NCBI RefSeq assembly: GCF_963676855.1
Contig: NZ_OY781460.1
Coordinates: 2,523,501-2,587,500, forward strand
Direction of reading: 5' to 3'
DNA length: 64,000 nt
From: an uncultured Anaeromusa sp.
GTDB taxonomy: Bacteria > Bacillota > Negativicutes > Anaeromusales > Anaeromusaceae
This document shows positions 17,170 through 26,540 of the stretch, piece after piece. Under the pieces are notes generated by a model, which was not told where the DNA came from, did not search any database, and worked only from the letters and a program-made list of their open reading frames with translations. Position 1 is the stretch's first letter, and every line of letters begins with the position of its first letter. The translations under genes and the position numbers were made by a program.

Positions 17170-18705
17170 TTATTTTGCGTATTCAACAGCGCGAACTTCC
17201 CGAATTACCGTTACTTTAATTTGTCCCGGATATTCCAGTTCATTCTCAATCCGTTTGACGATATCCCGTACTAAACGAACCGACGCTAAATCGTCAATCT
17301 TTTCAGGTTTGACCATAATTCGTACTTCACGACCAGCCTGAATGGCAAACGATTTCTCTACGCCTTCAAAAGACTCGGCGATTTCTTCCAAACGGCTCAG
17401 ACGCTTCAAGTAGCTTTCCAGGCTTTCCCTACGGGCGCCAGGACGAGCTGCCGAAATAGCATCTGCTGCCGCTACAAGCACAGCTTGCACTGTTCGCGGC
17501 TCTTCATCGCCGTGATGCGCCAAAATAGAGTTAACCACTTCCGGCGACTCACGATATTTCTTCGCCAAATCACCGCCGATGGTAACATGGGACCCTTCCA
17601 TTTCATGGTCCACTGCTTTTCCTAAGTCATGGAGCAAACCGGCCCGTTTCGCCAGCATAACATCCACACCCAGCTCGGCAGCCATAACGCCAGCCAAGTG
17701 AGACACTTCAATAGAATGTTTAAGAACATTCTGGCCATAGCTGGTGCGGTATTTCAAACGGCCCAACAACCGAATGATTTCAGGGTGTAAACCATGAACG
17801 CCGGTCTCAAACGTAGCTTGTTCGCCGGCTTCTTTAATACGCTGTTCAACTTCCTTCTGCGCTTTTTCTACCATTTCTTCAATCCGCGCCGGGTGAATAC
17901 GGCCATCTGTAATTAGCTTTTCCAAAGCCAATCGGGCAACTTCCCTGCGCACCGGATCAAATCCGGAAAGAATAACCGCTTCCGGCGTGTCGTCAATAAT
18001 CAAATCAATGCCTGTCAATGTTTCTAAGGTACGAATATTCCGGCCTTCCCGACCAATAATGCGTCCCTTCATTTCATCATTCGGCAAGGCTACCACAGAA
18101 ACCGTGGTTTCTGCAACATGATCGGCTGCACAGCGTTGAATAGCTGCAGACACGATTTCCCTCGCCTTTTTATCGGCTTCTTCTTTCGCCTGCTGTTCCA
18201 TTTCTTTGATCATGATAGCTGTTTCATGACGAATTTCTTCTTGCGCACGAGTCAGCAACAGCGTTCGCGCCTCATCCGACGACATGCCGGAAAGACGTTC
18301 TAATTCTGCCAGCTGCTTTTCATAGACCGCATTTATTTTTTCCTGGGCGCGCTCTACTTCGCCTTCTTTGCGTCCTAAAACTTCTTCCTTTTTTTCCACA
18401 GCATCCATTTTTCGGTCCAGATTTTCTTCCTTCTGAACCAAACGACGTTCCAGACGCTGCAATTCGCCACGGCGTTCTTTGCCTTCACGTTCCATTTCCA
18501 CGCGCAAACGATGAATTTCCTCTTTGGCTTCCACCAAAGCCTCTTTTTTACGCGACTCTCCGGTCCGCTCGGCTTCTTCTACAATTTTCCGCGCCGCTTC
18601 CTCTGCTGAGGCAATCTTAGCTTCTGCGGTACTTTTTCGCATCCAATATCCCGCTCCGACTCCGACTGCTCCCATAACTACGGCTGCTGCAATTACTTCG
18701 ATAAT
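17170..18705 (-). CDS. rny: Ribonuclease Y
   Basis: RNase Y is the membrane-anchored endoribonuclease that starts mRNA decay in Bacillota. After the N-terminal anchor there is a long coiled coil (about 25-200), a KH domain ([16 protein letters not shown]) and an HD catalytic domain ([12 protein letters not shown]), ending ETRAVEYAK-like. The first ATG in frame (18675, 501 residues) has no ribosome site and cuts the anchor. AGGAGG at 18715-18720 points instead to an ATT codon at 18703-18705, 9 nt downstream, giving 511 residues with an intact membrane segment ([20 protein letters not shown]). I therefore extend to 18705 and treat AUU as the probable start; 18675 is the fallback. Confidence 0.85.
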   Translation of the reverse strand: MIEVIAAAVVMGAVGVGAGYWMRKSTAEAKIASAEEAARKIVEEAERTGESRKKEALVEAKEEIHRLRVEMEREGKERRGELQRLERRLVQKEENLDRKMDAVEKKEEVLGRKEGEVERAQEKINAVYEKQLAELERLSGMSSDEARTLLLTRAQEEIRHETAIMIKEMEQQAKEEADKKAREIVSAAIQRCAADHVAETTVSVVALPNDEMKGRIIGREGRNIRTLETLTGIDLIIDDTPEAVILSGFDPVRREVARLALEKLITDGRIHPARIEEMVEKAQKEVEQRIKEAGEQATFETGVHGLHPEIIRLLGRLKYRTSYGQNVLKHSIEVSHLAGVMAAELGVDVMLAKRAGLLHDLGKAVDHEMEGSHVTIGGDLAKKYRESPEVVNSILAHHGDEEPRTVQAVLVAAADAISAARPGARRESLESYLKRLSRLEEIAESFEGVEKSFAIQAGREVRIMVKPEKIDDLASVRLVRDIVKRIENELEYPGQIKVTVIREVRAVEYAK

Positions 18706-18817
18706 AACTCGACACCTCCTTTTTTTATAAGTACTTCATATGGTTCTAGTTCATCTGTAGTACGGCATCGTTCTCCATGCCGAGACGCATCATAAGACCT
18801 CTTGTTATGCATAAAGG

Positions 18818-18843
18818 AAAAGCCGAGCTATCACTCGGCTTTT
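18818..18843 (-). promoter_or_regulatory. Hairpin in the rny leader
   Basis: An inverted repeat with arms AAAAGCCGAG and CTCGGCTTTT around a 6-nt loop lies between the promoter at 18931-18959 and rny. On the minus strand it is followed only by TTCCTTT-like sequence, so it may be a weak terminator for recX, an attenuator or a stabilising leader structure. Confidence 0.55.
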
Positions 18844-18930
18844 GCATCAACAAACCTTAGCATCCCCCCGACATCTCGGCAAGGAAATGACCGTATGGAT
18901 GTTGTCAACCTTTGGCGAGTTAACGATTTT

Positions 18931-18959
18931 ATTTTACTTGGTTTTTACAACAGTGTCAA
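18931..18959 (-). promoter_or_regulatory. Promoter of rny
   Basis: TTGACA (18954-18959) and TAAAAT (18931-18936) on the minus strand are spaced by 17 bp. The -35 overlaps the recX stop codon. The predicted leader is about 220 nt long and contains the hairpin at 18818-18843. Confidence 0.8.
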
Positions 18960-19423
18960 GAAGACGCCCCGTTTCCCGCCAAGTACAAAGCCACAGTTCT
19001 TCTCGCCACAGCCGCCGAAAATCCTCTTTGCCATAAAAAGCGCATTAAACGTTGTTCTTCTTCACTGTCTGAGTGAAATCGTCTTTGCAAGAGCCGCAAA
19101 GCCCGTTCTTCTTCAGCAGGCAATTCCGCCTCTTGCGCCGCCCAAGCTTCGGCTACATCCCCTCCGGCAAATCCTTTCTGCCGGAGGATTTGCTCAATGC
19201 GCAAGCGCCCATAACGACCTTCCTGTACCTTTAGAAGCAGTTGACGTTTACAAAGACGCTGATCGTTTAGGTAGTTCCACTGTTCCAATTGCGTTAACGC
19301 TTCTTGTAACGCTTCTTCCGCCGCTCCCTTGCGCCGCAATTTTTCCGCCAGTTCCTGTTTGCTGTAAAAGCGGCGCTGCAACATCTGCAGCGCCGCTTTT
19401 ATTACTTCACGGGATGTATTCAT
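18956..19423 (-). CDS. recX: Regulatory protein RecX
   Basis: RecX binds and modulates RecA filaments. The 155-residue protein has the three-helix tandem repeats typical of the family ([55 protein letters not shown]). Its ATG overlaps the recA stop as ATGA, so the two are translationally coupled and under the same LexA control. Confidence 0.93.
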   Translation of the reverse strand: MNTSREVIKAALQMLQRRFYSKQELAEKLRRKGAAEEALQEALTQLEQWNYLNDQRLCKRQLLLKVQEGRYGRLRIEQILRQKGFAGGDVAEAWAAQEAELPAEEERALRLLQRRFHSDSEEEQRLMRFLWQRGFSAAVARRTVALYLAGNGASS

Positions 19424-20499
19424 TCGTCATCCCCAGTTTCTTTCGCAACTTTGGTTTCTTTCGCAACTTTAGTTTCATCCGCCTCTTCTGCCGGCAATTT
19501 GCTGCCAAGTAGTTTCTGCCGAATTTGCACTTCAATTTCATCCGCTACTGCCGGGTTTTCCTTGAAAAATTGTTTGATGTTTTCTCTTCCCTGTCCCAGC
19601 CGATTGCTTTGATACGAATACCAAGAACCACTTTTTTCAAGAATATCCAAATCGGTCGCCATATCCAAGATAATTCCTTCTCTAGATATGCCTTCACCGT
19701 ACACAATATCAAATTCTGCTTGCCGGAAAGGCGGCGCCACCTTGTTTTTTACAACTTTAACCCGGGTGCGATTGCCGATAATATCGTTGCCTTGCTTGAC
19801 GCTGTCAATGCGTCGCACATCTAGGCGAATGGTAGAGTAAAACTTCAGTGCTCGACCACCTGTCGTTGTTTCTGGGTTGCCGAACATAACCCCGACTTTT
19901 TCCCGAATCTGGTTAATAAAAACCGTAGTACAACGAGATTTGCTGATGGCGCCAGTCAATTTTCGCATAGCCTGCGACATCAGACGAGCTTGAAGTCCCA
20001 CATGAGAGTCGCCCATTTCGCCTTCAATTTCCGCCTTGGGAACCAACGCGGCTACCGAGTCGATGACAATGATGTCAATGGCGGAACTGCGCACCAAGGC
20101 GTCGGTGATCTCCAGCGCCTGCTCGCCATTGTCCGGCTGCGAAATCAGCAAGTTATCAATATCCACGCCCAGCTTACGAGCATATACTGGATCGAGCGCA
20201 TGCTCGGCATCTACAAACGCCGCTACGCCCCCTAAACGCTGCGCTTCCGCAATCATATGTAAAGCAACCGTTGTTTTACCAGATGACTCCGGTCCGTAAA
20301 TCTCCACAACACGCCCCCGTGGCACACCGCCAACGCCAAGGGCAACATCCAAGGACAATGCGCCTGAAGGAATTACTTCTACGTTCATTTTCGCGGCAGC
20401 CTCGCCAAGCTTCATAATCGAACCTTTGCCAAAATCTTTCTCAATTTGCTTGACCGCCTGCTCTAACGCCCGCATCTTATCCGCACTCTGTCGCTCCAT
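19420..20499 (-). CDS. recA: Recombinase RecA
   Basis: RecA catalyses homologous pairing and activates LexA self-cleavage. Walker A is GPESSGKT at 69-76; MAW motifs and the DNA-binding loops ([35 protein letters not shown]) are intact in 359 residues. The acidic tail contains a short direct duplication, [12 protein letters not shown], before GDDE. The ATG has AAAGGGGG upstream, and a LexA box sits within the promoter. Confidence 0.99.
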   Translation of the reverse strand: MERQSADKMRALEQAVKQIEKDFGKGSIMKLGEAAAKMNVEVIPSGALSLDVALGVGGVPRGRVVEIYGPESSGKTTVALHMIAEAQRLGGVAAFVDAEHALDPVYARKLGVDIDNLLISQPDNGEQALEITDALVRSSAIDIIVIDSVAALVPKAEIEGEMGDSHVGLQARLMSQAMRKLTGAISKSRCTTVFINQIREKVGVMFGNPETTTGGRALKFYSTIRLDVRRIDSVKQGNDIIGNRTRVKVVKNKVAPPFRQAEFDIVYGEGISREGIILDMATDLDILEKSGSWYSYQSNRLGQGRENIKQFFKENPAVADEIEVQIRQKLLGSKLPAEEADETKVAKETKVAKETGDDE

Positions 20500-20528
20500 T
20501 GTTCCGCCCCCTTTATTTATCCTCTTTT

Positions 20529-20558
20529 ATTTTACCAAACAAAGGTTCGGAAAGTCAA
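20529..20558 (-). promoter_or_regulatory. recA promoter with embedded LexA (SOS) box
   Basis: TTGACT (20553-20558) and TAAAAT (20529-20534) are spaced by 18 bp on the minus strand. Between them lies CGAACCTTTGTTTG (20536-20549), a one-mismatch match to the Gram-positive LexA/DinR operator CGAAC-N4-GTTCG. Repressor bound here would block the spacer. Confidence 0.88.
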
Positions 20559-20603
20559 GGTGAGGCATGCGTAAATCTTGTCTCAAATACAAAGAAGCCT
20601 TAA

Positions 20604-20644
20604 GAAAAAAACTGCGGAAAACTTGAAACCAAGTTTTCCGCAGT
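20604..20644 (-). terminator. Terminator after the DEAD-box helicase gene
   Basis: A perfect 15-bp stem (ACTGCGGAAAACTTG, 20611-20625, with its complement at 20630-20644) with a 4-nt loop is followed on the minus strand by a T run. It separates the rimO-cinA-helicase transcript from recA. Confidence 0.92.
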
Positions 20645-20661
20645 TCTGTCTGGTCCGGTTT

Positions 20662-22230
20662 TTAACGTTTTCCTTTAGCAGGCTCCACATTGACCTGGTA
20701 GCCTTTAATGGTGCCCTTATGCATGACCGCCATGACCCGTTCAGCTATATTCTGGGGCACTTCAACAAAAGTGAAGCGGTCATAAATGTTGATCATACCG
20801 ATAGCTTTGCCGGGAATATCGGCTTCCGTAGCAATCGCTCTTATAATGTCCTCAGGGCGAATATTCTGCGCACGGCCGACATTCAGAAAGAGCCGTACCA
20901 TGCCCTCTGTATTTTCCATCATAACCGGTGTCTCTTCCACCAGTTTAAAGCCTTCTTGCGCCAGCTTCATGGCCGCTGCAGCGACATCGACCGCATCATG
21001 GCTTTCAGCCATTTCTTCAACAATTGAAATATACTCGTCAAGATTGCCACGAGAAATCAAGGTGGCCAGCCGCTCCTTAAGCGTTTCTTCATGACGCTTC
21101 AACACATCGGAAGCGCTGGGCACGGCACGGCGTACCAACCGGCTGTGCGTCGCCCGCTCAATGCTCTTCAGTTGGCGGAACTCGCGAGGATTGATAAAGG
21201 TCAGCGCCACGCCAGTCCGTCCGGCGCGTCCCGTACGTCCGATACGATGCACATAGGATTCGTGATCCTGCGGGATATCGTAGTTAATAACATGGGTAAT
21301 ATCGTCAATATCAATACCACGCGCCGCCACATCGGTAGCAACCAAAATGTCCAGCTTACCATTGCGGACCTGTTTCATAACGCGGTCACGCTGATTTTGG
21401 CTGAGATCGCCATGCAGGCCGTCCACAAGATAGCCGCGTGTCTGCAAGGATGCTACCAAGTCATCCACACCTTTTTTCGTACGGCAGAAAACAATGCTTT
21501 TACCGGTTTCCTCCAGATCAAGTACCCGGCATAACGCCTCTAGCTTGTCTCTTGTTTCATAATAGAACTGTTCAATAGCCGGTACTGTAAGCTGCTCGCG
21601 GCTAATGGTCACGGTAAAAGGATCTTTCATATAACGTTTGGCCAGCGAAGCGATAGCAGCAGGCATGGTAGCCGAGAAAAGCAGAGTTTGACGCGATTCT
21701 TCCGGCGTATGCGATAAAATCGACTCAATATCCTCTACAAAGCCCATGTCCAGCATTTCGTCCGCTTCATCCATTACAACCATCTGCACTTTATCTAAGC
21801 GCAATGTCTGGCGGCGAATATGATCCAACAGACGCCCCGGTGTACCGATTACAATTTGGGCTCCAGCGCGAATGGCGCGAATCTGCCGATCAATCGGTTG
21901 ACCGCCGTATACTGGCAGCACGCGCACACGCTTGACTTTGCCGATATTAGAAATCTCTTCAGCCACCTGAATTGCCAGCTCCCGTGTAGGTGTCAGAACC
22001 AACGCCTGCACAACCTTATCTGGCGTAACTTTTTCCACCAGCGGGATGCCAAAAGCGGCGGTTTTGCCTGTACCGGTCTGCGCTTGACCGATAATGTCCT
22101 TGCCATTCATAACATGGGGAATGGTCTCACTCTGAATCGGCGAAGGCGCTTCAAAGCCCATAGCACTCAACGCACTCAATACTTTCTTGCTAATTCCCAG
22201 TTCTTCAAAATTTACGTTTTTTTCTTCCAA
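20662..22230 (-). CDS. DEAD-box ATP-dependent RNA helicase with DbpA-type C-terminal domain
   Basis: A 522-residue DEAD-box helicase of the DeaD/CshA group. Motifs in order: Q motif with F25, AQTGTGKTAAFG (motif I), PTRELAIQV (Ia), DEADEMLDMGF (II), SATMP (III), VATDVAARGIDID and HRIGRTGRAGRTG (V, VI). The last 80 residues (VRLFLNVGRAQNIRPEDII onward) form a DbpA-type RNA-binding domain, so it probably acts in ribosome assembly, cold adaptation or RNA decay. It starts with TTG, 8 nt after TAGGAGG. It lies 35 bp after cinA. Confidence 0.92.
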   Translation of the reverse strand: MEEKNVNFEELGISKKVLSALSAMGFEAPSPIQSETIPHVMNGKDIIGQAQTGTGKTAAFGIPLVEKVTPDKVVQALVLTPTRELAIQVAEEISNIGKVKRVRVLPVYGGQPIDRQIRAIRAGAQIVIGTPGRLLDHIRRQTLRLDKVQMVVMDEADEMLDMGFVEDIESILSHTPEESRQTLLFSATMPAAIASLAKRYMKDPFTVTISREQLTVPAIEQFYYETRDKLEALCRVLDLEETGKSIVFCRTKKGVDDLVASLQTRGYLVDGLHGDLSQNQRDRVMKQVRNGKLDILVATDVAARGIDIDDITHVINYDIPQDHESYVHRIGRTGRAGRTGVALTFINPREFRQLKSIERATHSRLVRRAVPSASDVLKRHEETLKERLATLISRGNLDEYISIVEEMAESHDAVDVAAAAMKLAQEGFKLVEETPVMMENTEGMVRLFLNVGRAQNIRPEDIIRAIATEADIPGKAIGMINIYDRFTFVEVPQNIAERVMAVMHKGTIKGYQVNVEPAKGKR

Positions 22231-22265
22231 AATAAATTCCTCCTATTTTATAAACCAACAACAAA

Positions 22266-23540
22266 TTAAGTCGTTTTTTTATCAGTGTCTTTTTTTGCCT
22301 CAAACTGGCGTAAATATCGCACTAGCAGCGCCAATGCCCGGGCTGTCGCATGGCTTCGAATCTGTTGACGGCTTCCATAGAACCGTCCTTCTTCCTGCCA
22401 AATCCCCCATGGTCCCACAACAGCCATGTGCACCAGACCAACAGGTTTGGCAGCGCTGCCTCCATCAGGACCAGCGATGCCGGTTGTCGCCAAGGCTACT
22501 TCAACGCCGCAGGCCTTACGGGCACCAATGGCCATGGCTTCCGCCGTCTGCACGCTCACCGCGCCAAAATCTCGCAGCAGTGATTCCGGCACCTCCAAGA
22601 GTTCCTGCTTGATCCGGTTGTCATAGGCTACAATACCGCCGGTCAAATAGCAGGATGAACCAGGTACATTGGCCATGCGGGCCGCCACCATGCCAGCGGT
22701 GCAAGATTCCGCCGTAGCCAGCGTCCAACCCTTTTTCAGGAGCTCTCGTCCAACTACTTCTTCCAATGTCGCGTCGTCATCGCTGATGACAGCATCGCCC
22801 AGTCGTTCGCGAATCTGCGTACTCCAAGGCTCCATAAGCTGCAACGCCGCTTCTTCCGTTTCGCCCTGCGCCGTCAGGCGCACCAACATTTCGCCGCTGC
22901 GGGCCAAAAAAGCTACTGTTGGATTTCCCTGAGACAGAACTAGATCCATCAATTTCTCTTCCAGCAGCGATTCCCCAATACCTACGCACCGGAATATGCG
23001 TGAGCGGATACATCCTAACGTCGGCCGGTAGTTTTTCAGCCATGGTAGCACCTGCTGCTCCAACATGGCCTGCATCTCCACAGGCGGCCCAGGCAAATTA
23101 ATCAAAACCCCCTGGGCATGTTCCAAGATACTTCCAGGCGCCGTCCCGCAACAATTGGGCAGAATGATCGCCCCCACAGGCAGTTGCGCTTGACGCAGAT
23201 TGCTTTCCGCCATAGGAAGCTTTCGCTGGCGAAAAAACGTCTGCAGATGCTCCACTGTAGCCGCATCCTCAACCATTTCCACCCCCAGCAAAGCTGCGGA
23301 CACCTCCCGGGTAATGTCCCCTTGAGTCGGTCCCAGACCGCCTGTGGTAATCACCAGCTCGGCACGGGCCATTCCTTGCTTAAGCACTTCCTCCATCCGC
23401 AGTGGATTATCTCCTACCGTACTCTGGTAATGTACGGTAATGCCCGCTTCATTTAACCGTTGGGCAATATAGGCTGCGTTGGAATTTACAATTTCGCCCA
23501 GAAGCAGTTCCGTACCTGTACTGATAATTTCTGCAATCAC
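22266..23540 (-). CDS. cinA: CinA family nicotinamide-nucleotide amidase / competence-damage protein
   Basis: A 424-residue two-domain CinA. The N-terminal MoaB/MogA-like COG1058 domain (ISTGTELLLGEIVNSN, TTGGLGPTQGDITRE) acts as ADP-ribose or NAD-derivative pyrophosphatase in characterised members. The C-terminal PncC amidase domain (LATAESCTAGM, TTGIAGPDGGS) deamidates NMN. The GTG start is preceded by AAGGGGAG. The position near recA is shared with Bacillus and Streptococcus, where cinA-recA form one unit; here a helicase gene and a terminator lie between them. Confidence 0.94.
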   Translation of the reverse strand: MIAEIISTGTELLLGEIVNSNAAYIAQRLNEAGITVHYQSTVGDNPLRMEEVLKQGMARAELVITTGGLGPTQGDITREVSAALLGVEMVEDAATVEHLQTFFRQRKLPMAESNLRQAQLPVGAIILPNCCGTAPGSILEHAQGVLINLPGPPVEMQAMLEQQVLPWLKNYRPTLGCIRSRIFRCVGIGESLLEEKLMDLVLSQGNPTVAFLARSGEMLVRLTAQGETEEAALQLMEPWSTQIRERLGDAVISDDDATLEEVVGRELLKKGWTLATAESCTAGMVAARMANVPGSSCYLTGGIVAYDNRIKQELLEVPESLLRDFGAVSVQTAEAMAIGARKACGVEVALATTGIAGPDGGSAAKPVGLVHMAVVGPWGIWQEEGRFYGSRQQIRSHATARALALLVRYLRQFEAKKDTDKKTT

Positions 23541-23572
23541 CTTGATCTCCCCTTTGTATGGTCCCAGGTTTT

Positions 23573-24910
23573 TTAATCAACAATTTCCGCCACCAAATCA
23601 TAACTAAATCCCTGCGCAATGCGCACCTTGAGCGTATCGCCCACTTTCAACCCGCCTTGCCCAGCCGTTTCCACATAAATCTGTCCATCCACATCCGGAG
23701 CCTCGCGATAAGAACGAGCTAAAATCACCTCAGGACGCGCCTCATCCAGCCCCGTAACAATGACCGTTAACTCCCGTCCCTCCAATGAGCGGTTTATTTC
23801 CTCTGAAATCTTACTTTGCAACGCCATTAAGCGATGATAGCGTTCCTGCTTCACCTCTTCCGGCACTTGCTCTTCCATGGCGCCAGCCACAGTTCCATCT
23901 TCTTGAGAATACGTAAACACGCCAACATGGTCAAAACGCGCTGTCTCCAGCCATTGCTCCAAAAAAGCAAATTGCGCTTCCGTTTCACCGGGAAAGCCAA
24001 CGATAAAAGAGGTGCGCAACACTACATCCGGCATGGCTTGACGGATTTTTTGCAGCAGTGTGTCAATGTCCGCTTGACGATCCCTACGGTTCATAGCCTG
24101 CAAAACAGTATCATGAATATGCTGTAACGGCAAATCCACGTAGCGGCATATTTTCGGCTCACTGGCCATATAGGCAATAAGTTCGTCCGTAAAATAGCGG
24201 GGATAACAATACAAAAGGCGGATCCATTCCACCCCGTCGATGGCGGCCAGTTCCTTTAAGAGAGCCACCAAGTTAGGCTGCCCGTATATATCCTTGCCAT
24301 AACTGGTGGTATCCTGCGCCACCAGATTGATTTCCCTCACGCCCTTTTGGGCCAAGCGCCGCACTTCTTCTACAATCGACTCAATGGGGCGGCTGCGAAA
24401 GGCGCCGCGCACGCTGGGAATCACACAGTACGTGCAGCAGTTGCTGCAGCCTTCGGCTACTTTAACGTAAGCGCTATAAGAAGGCATAGTAGAGATACGG
24501 GGGGTTTTTTCGTCATAAAGCGTAGTCAGGCTATCAATAAACAAAGCCCGACGTCCCTCTAGTGCTGCAGCCACAGCCTCCTGGATTCGCCCCCAGGCAG
24601 CAGTTCCTAAAATCACATCCACTTCCGGCATTTCATCCAAAAGATCCTGCTGATACCGCTGGCCTAAACAGCCGGCCACAATAAGCCCACGGCAGCGTCC
24701 TGTTTTTTTAAATTCCGCCATCTGCAAAATCGTCTGCAACGATTCTTCTTTAGCAGCGTCAATAAAACCGCAAGTATTGACGACTAAAATGTCTGCTTCC
24801 GCCGGATTATCAATCAACTCTACGCCGCCATCCTGCAGCAAGCCAAGCATGACTTCCGTATCTACCAAATTTTTCACACAGCCCAAGCTTACAAAGCCGG
24901 CTTTGATCAT
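23573..24910 (-). CDS. rimO: Ribosomal protein S12 methylthiotransferase RimO
   Basis: RimO adds a methylthio group to the conserved Asp of ribosomal protein S12. The protein opens IKAGFVSLGCVKNLVDTEVM, which distinguishes RimO from MiaB, and has the radical-SAM cluster CSNCCTYC and a C-terminal TRAM domain. The ATG at 24910 is chosen because GGAGG lies 10 nt upstream, the family begins here, and it overlaps the upstream stop as ATGA (445 residues). Confidence 0.96.
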   Translation of the reverse strand: MIKAGFVSLGCVKNLVDTEVMLGLLQDGGVELIDNPAEADILVVNTCGFIDAAKEESLQTILQMAEFKKTGRCRGLIVAGCLGQRYQQDLLDEMPEVDVILGTAAWGRIQEAVAAALEGRRALFIDSLTTLYDEKTPRISTMPSYSAYVKVAEGCSNCCTYCVIPSVRGAFRSRPIESIVEEVRRLAQKGVREINLVAQDTTSYGKDIYGQPNLVALLKELAAIDGVEWIRLLYCYPRYFTDELIAYMASEPKICRYVDLPLQHIHDTVLQAMNRRDRQADIDTLLQKIRQAMPDVVLRTSFIVGFPGETEAQFAFLEQWLETARFDHVGVFTYSQEDGTVAGAMEEQVPEEVKQERYHRLMALQSKISEEINRSLEGRELTVIVTGLDEARPEVILARSYREAPDVDGQIYVETAGQGGLKVGDTLKVRIAQGFSYDLVAEIVD

Positions 24911-25974
24911 TTCTTTTGTTCCTCCATTCGTATCCCGTTCCCTTCTGGAGCTTTCAAGCCCAAGCGAATATTCTGCAACCAAGCTTCCAACTGCTTTTGT
25001 CGCGCTCCTTCAGGCAACGCTTCATCACGCAGTTCCCAAAGAACCGGCCGCGGACTTTTTTGTATTTCTGGGTTGGCAGGCAACGCCAATAACGAGATAG
25101 CCTCCCGCTTTTGAGCGCACGCAGGCGACAACAGCCAATCCAACATTTTTTTTGCCTCGCTCTGCATGGGACCGTCTTTAACCAAAGCGCCCCCTGTCAA
25201 CATATAGGCTGTCCCATGTTCCGGCCAGACGAGTTGCACCGGAAATTGGTCACGTACGTATTTTTCCGCCTCGCTGTAAGGAGTAATCGCCAAATCCGCT
25301 TCTCCCATACCAGCCATTCGAACCGGAGTTGATAAAAATTTAGCATACCGCACTACTTGGGGATGTAACTTAGCCAAATAGGCAAGACTCTCGCGACTGC
25401 CATACACTTCGCTCAACTGCTCCATTAACTGAGCCGGTGCCTCGGCCGCCAAAAAGTCAGTCATAGCCACCCGCAGCTCACTTTGCTTCACAATGTCTTC
25501 CCAATCATTAGGCACGCTTTTCCATTGTTTTGCCGCATCTCGGTTAACAACAAAGACATAGGGATCATACCACAGACCGACCCAAAAATCATCTTCATCT
25601 TTTAAAGAGTCAGAAACAAGATCCGCCTCTTCCGATAAAAACTCCTGCAGTCGCTTGTCTTTCTTCGCCCGTAAAAGTGTCATGCGTTCTGTCAAAATAA
25701 AACTAGCCTGCGGTGCCGGCTGCTCTTGCTGCAATTGCTTCAACAAATCAGCGGCAGCGGTAAAAGAGCGCACCTGCAGCTTCAACCCTTGTTTTTGTGC
25801 TTCCTCTGTCAAAAGAGACTGCACTGTCTCCGCCGGTAGTGTCGTATAGATAACTATTTCCGGCAAAAAGTCTTCTGTTTTTTCGTCCGCATGCCCCGAC
25901 AGTAGAAGACTGCCCACAAAAGCAACCATGACTAGGCAAAGAGACAACAAAAAAATAGGAGCATATCGTTTCAT
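24907..25974 (-). CDS. Exported extracellular solute-binding protein (orphan)
   Basis: A 355-residue periplasmic/extracellular binding protein of the type that serves iron or spermidine ABC importers. It begins with a Sec signal or anchor (MKRYAPIFLLSLCLVMVAFVG); no lipobox cysteine is evident. The mature part reads IVIYTTLPAETVQSLLTEEA near its start and FWVGLWYDPYVFVVNRD in the middle, both typical of FutA/PotD-like proteins. The start at 25974 has GGAGG about 9 nt upstream. No permease or ATPase gene is adjacent; it is coupled by a 4-bp overlap to rimO. Ligand unknown. Confidence 0.8.
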   Translation of the reverse strand: MKRYAPIFLLSLCLVMVAFVGSLLLSGHADEKTEDFLPEIVIYTTLPAETVQSLLTEEAQKQGLKLQVRSFTAAADLLKQLQQEQPAPQASFILTERMTLLRAKKDKRLQEFLSEEADLVSDSLKDEDDFWVGLWYDPYVFVVNRDAAKQWKSVPNDWEDIVKQSELRVAMTDFLAAEAPAQLMEQLSEVYGSRESLAYLAKLHPQVVRYAKFLSTPVRMAGMGEADLAITPYSEAEKYVRDQFPVQLVWPEHGTAYMLTGGALVKDGPMQSEAKKMLDWLLSPACAQKREAISLLALPANPEIQKSPRPVLWELRDEALPEGARQKQLEAWLQNIRLGLKAPEGNGIRMEEQKK

Positions 25975-26017
25975 GGATTTATTCCTCCAAAGCACCCCTG
26001 TCGCAATAGAATAAATA

Positions 26018-26026
26018 TGGTACAAT
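26018..26026 (+). promoter_or_regulatory. Possible extended -10 promoter for the small membrane protein gene
   Basis: TGGTACAAT is an extended -10 element (TGn plus TACAAT at 26021-26026) on the plus strand, about 70 bp upstream of the TTG start at 26097. No good -35 is visible. Confidence 0.4.
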
Positions 26027-26096
26027 AATAGGCGAAACTTATTGATAGGAACCGACGTTTCCGTCAAAGTTCCTTATACATCTAGGAGGGATTCAC

Positions 26097-26540
26097 TTGG
26101 CTAAAGGTTCTTCTCCGGTACCGCCTCAAAAAAATGGTCTTCATAAGAAAAAGCAGGCGGAACGAACTTCGTTTCTATCTCGACTGATCCACCCAAAGCT
26201 AACTTTGCGTTTGGTTTTGATCGTCATCTACTTCCTTCTTTACGGTCTTAGCAATCTTTTCAGTCTCTACGAAGCCATTGCAGAGCAGCAGGAACTGGCA
26301 ACATTTTGGGTATCGTTGTGCTCTGCCTTACTGTATCTGCCAGCCAGCGTGGGCATCGCTCAATTGCTGCCCTGGGGGCGCAAGCTTTCTTTGGTTATCT
26401 CCGCCCTAGCTATTATTATCGCCGTACCCATTCTTTTCTTCTTCGGAGCCTATCTAGACGCCGGCTTGACCTTACTGCTTAATGCCATGATCTTTCGTTA
26501 TCTCTTATCTCCTGAGTGCCGGTTGCTTTTTGCCCGTTGA
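26097..26540 (+). CDS. Small multi-pass membrane protein, function unknown
   Basis: This 147-residue protein is one of only two plus-strand genes. It has a basic, Pro/Lys-rich N-terminus (1-40) and then four hydrophobic segments (about 41-60, 70-90, 95-118 and 122-138). TTG is the start: TAGGAGGG lies 6 nt upstream and no better codon is nearby. Its 3' end overlaps the convergent ygiQ gene by 43 bp. No family is recognised. Confidence 0.7.
   Translation: MAKGSSPVPPQKNGLHKKKQAERTSFLSRLIHPKLTLRLVLIVIYFLLYGLSNLFSLYEAIAEQQELATFWVSLCSALLYLPASVGIAQLLPWGRKLSLVISALAIIIAVPILFFFGAYLDAGLTLLLNAMIFRYLLSPECRLLFAR

Noticed and set aside
18688..18804. 38-codon leader peptide upstream of rny
   Set aside because: The frame from ATG at about 18804 runs across the rny ribosome site, but it has no ribosome site of its own; kept only as a note in the rny leader finding.
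18802..19512. 236-codon plus-strand frame
   Set aside because: Antisense to recX and the end of recA, crossing the rny promoter.
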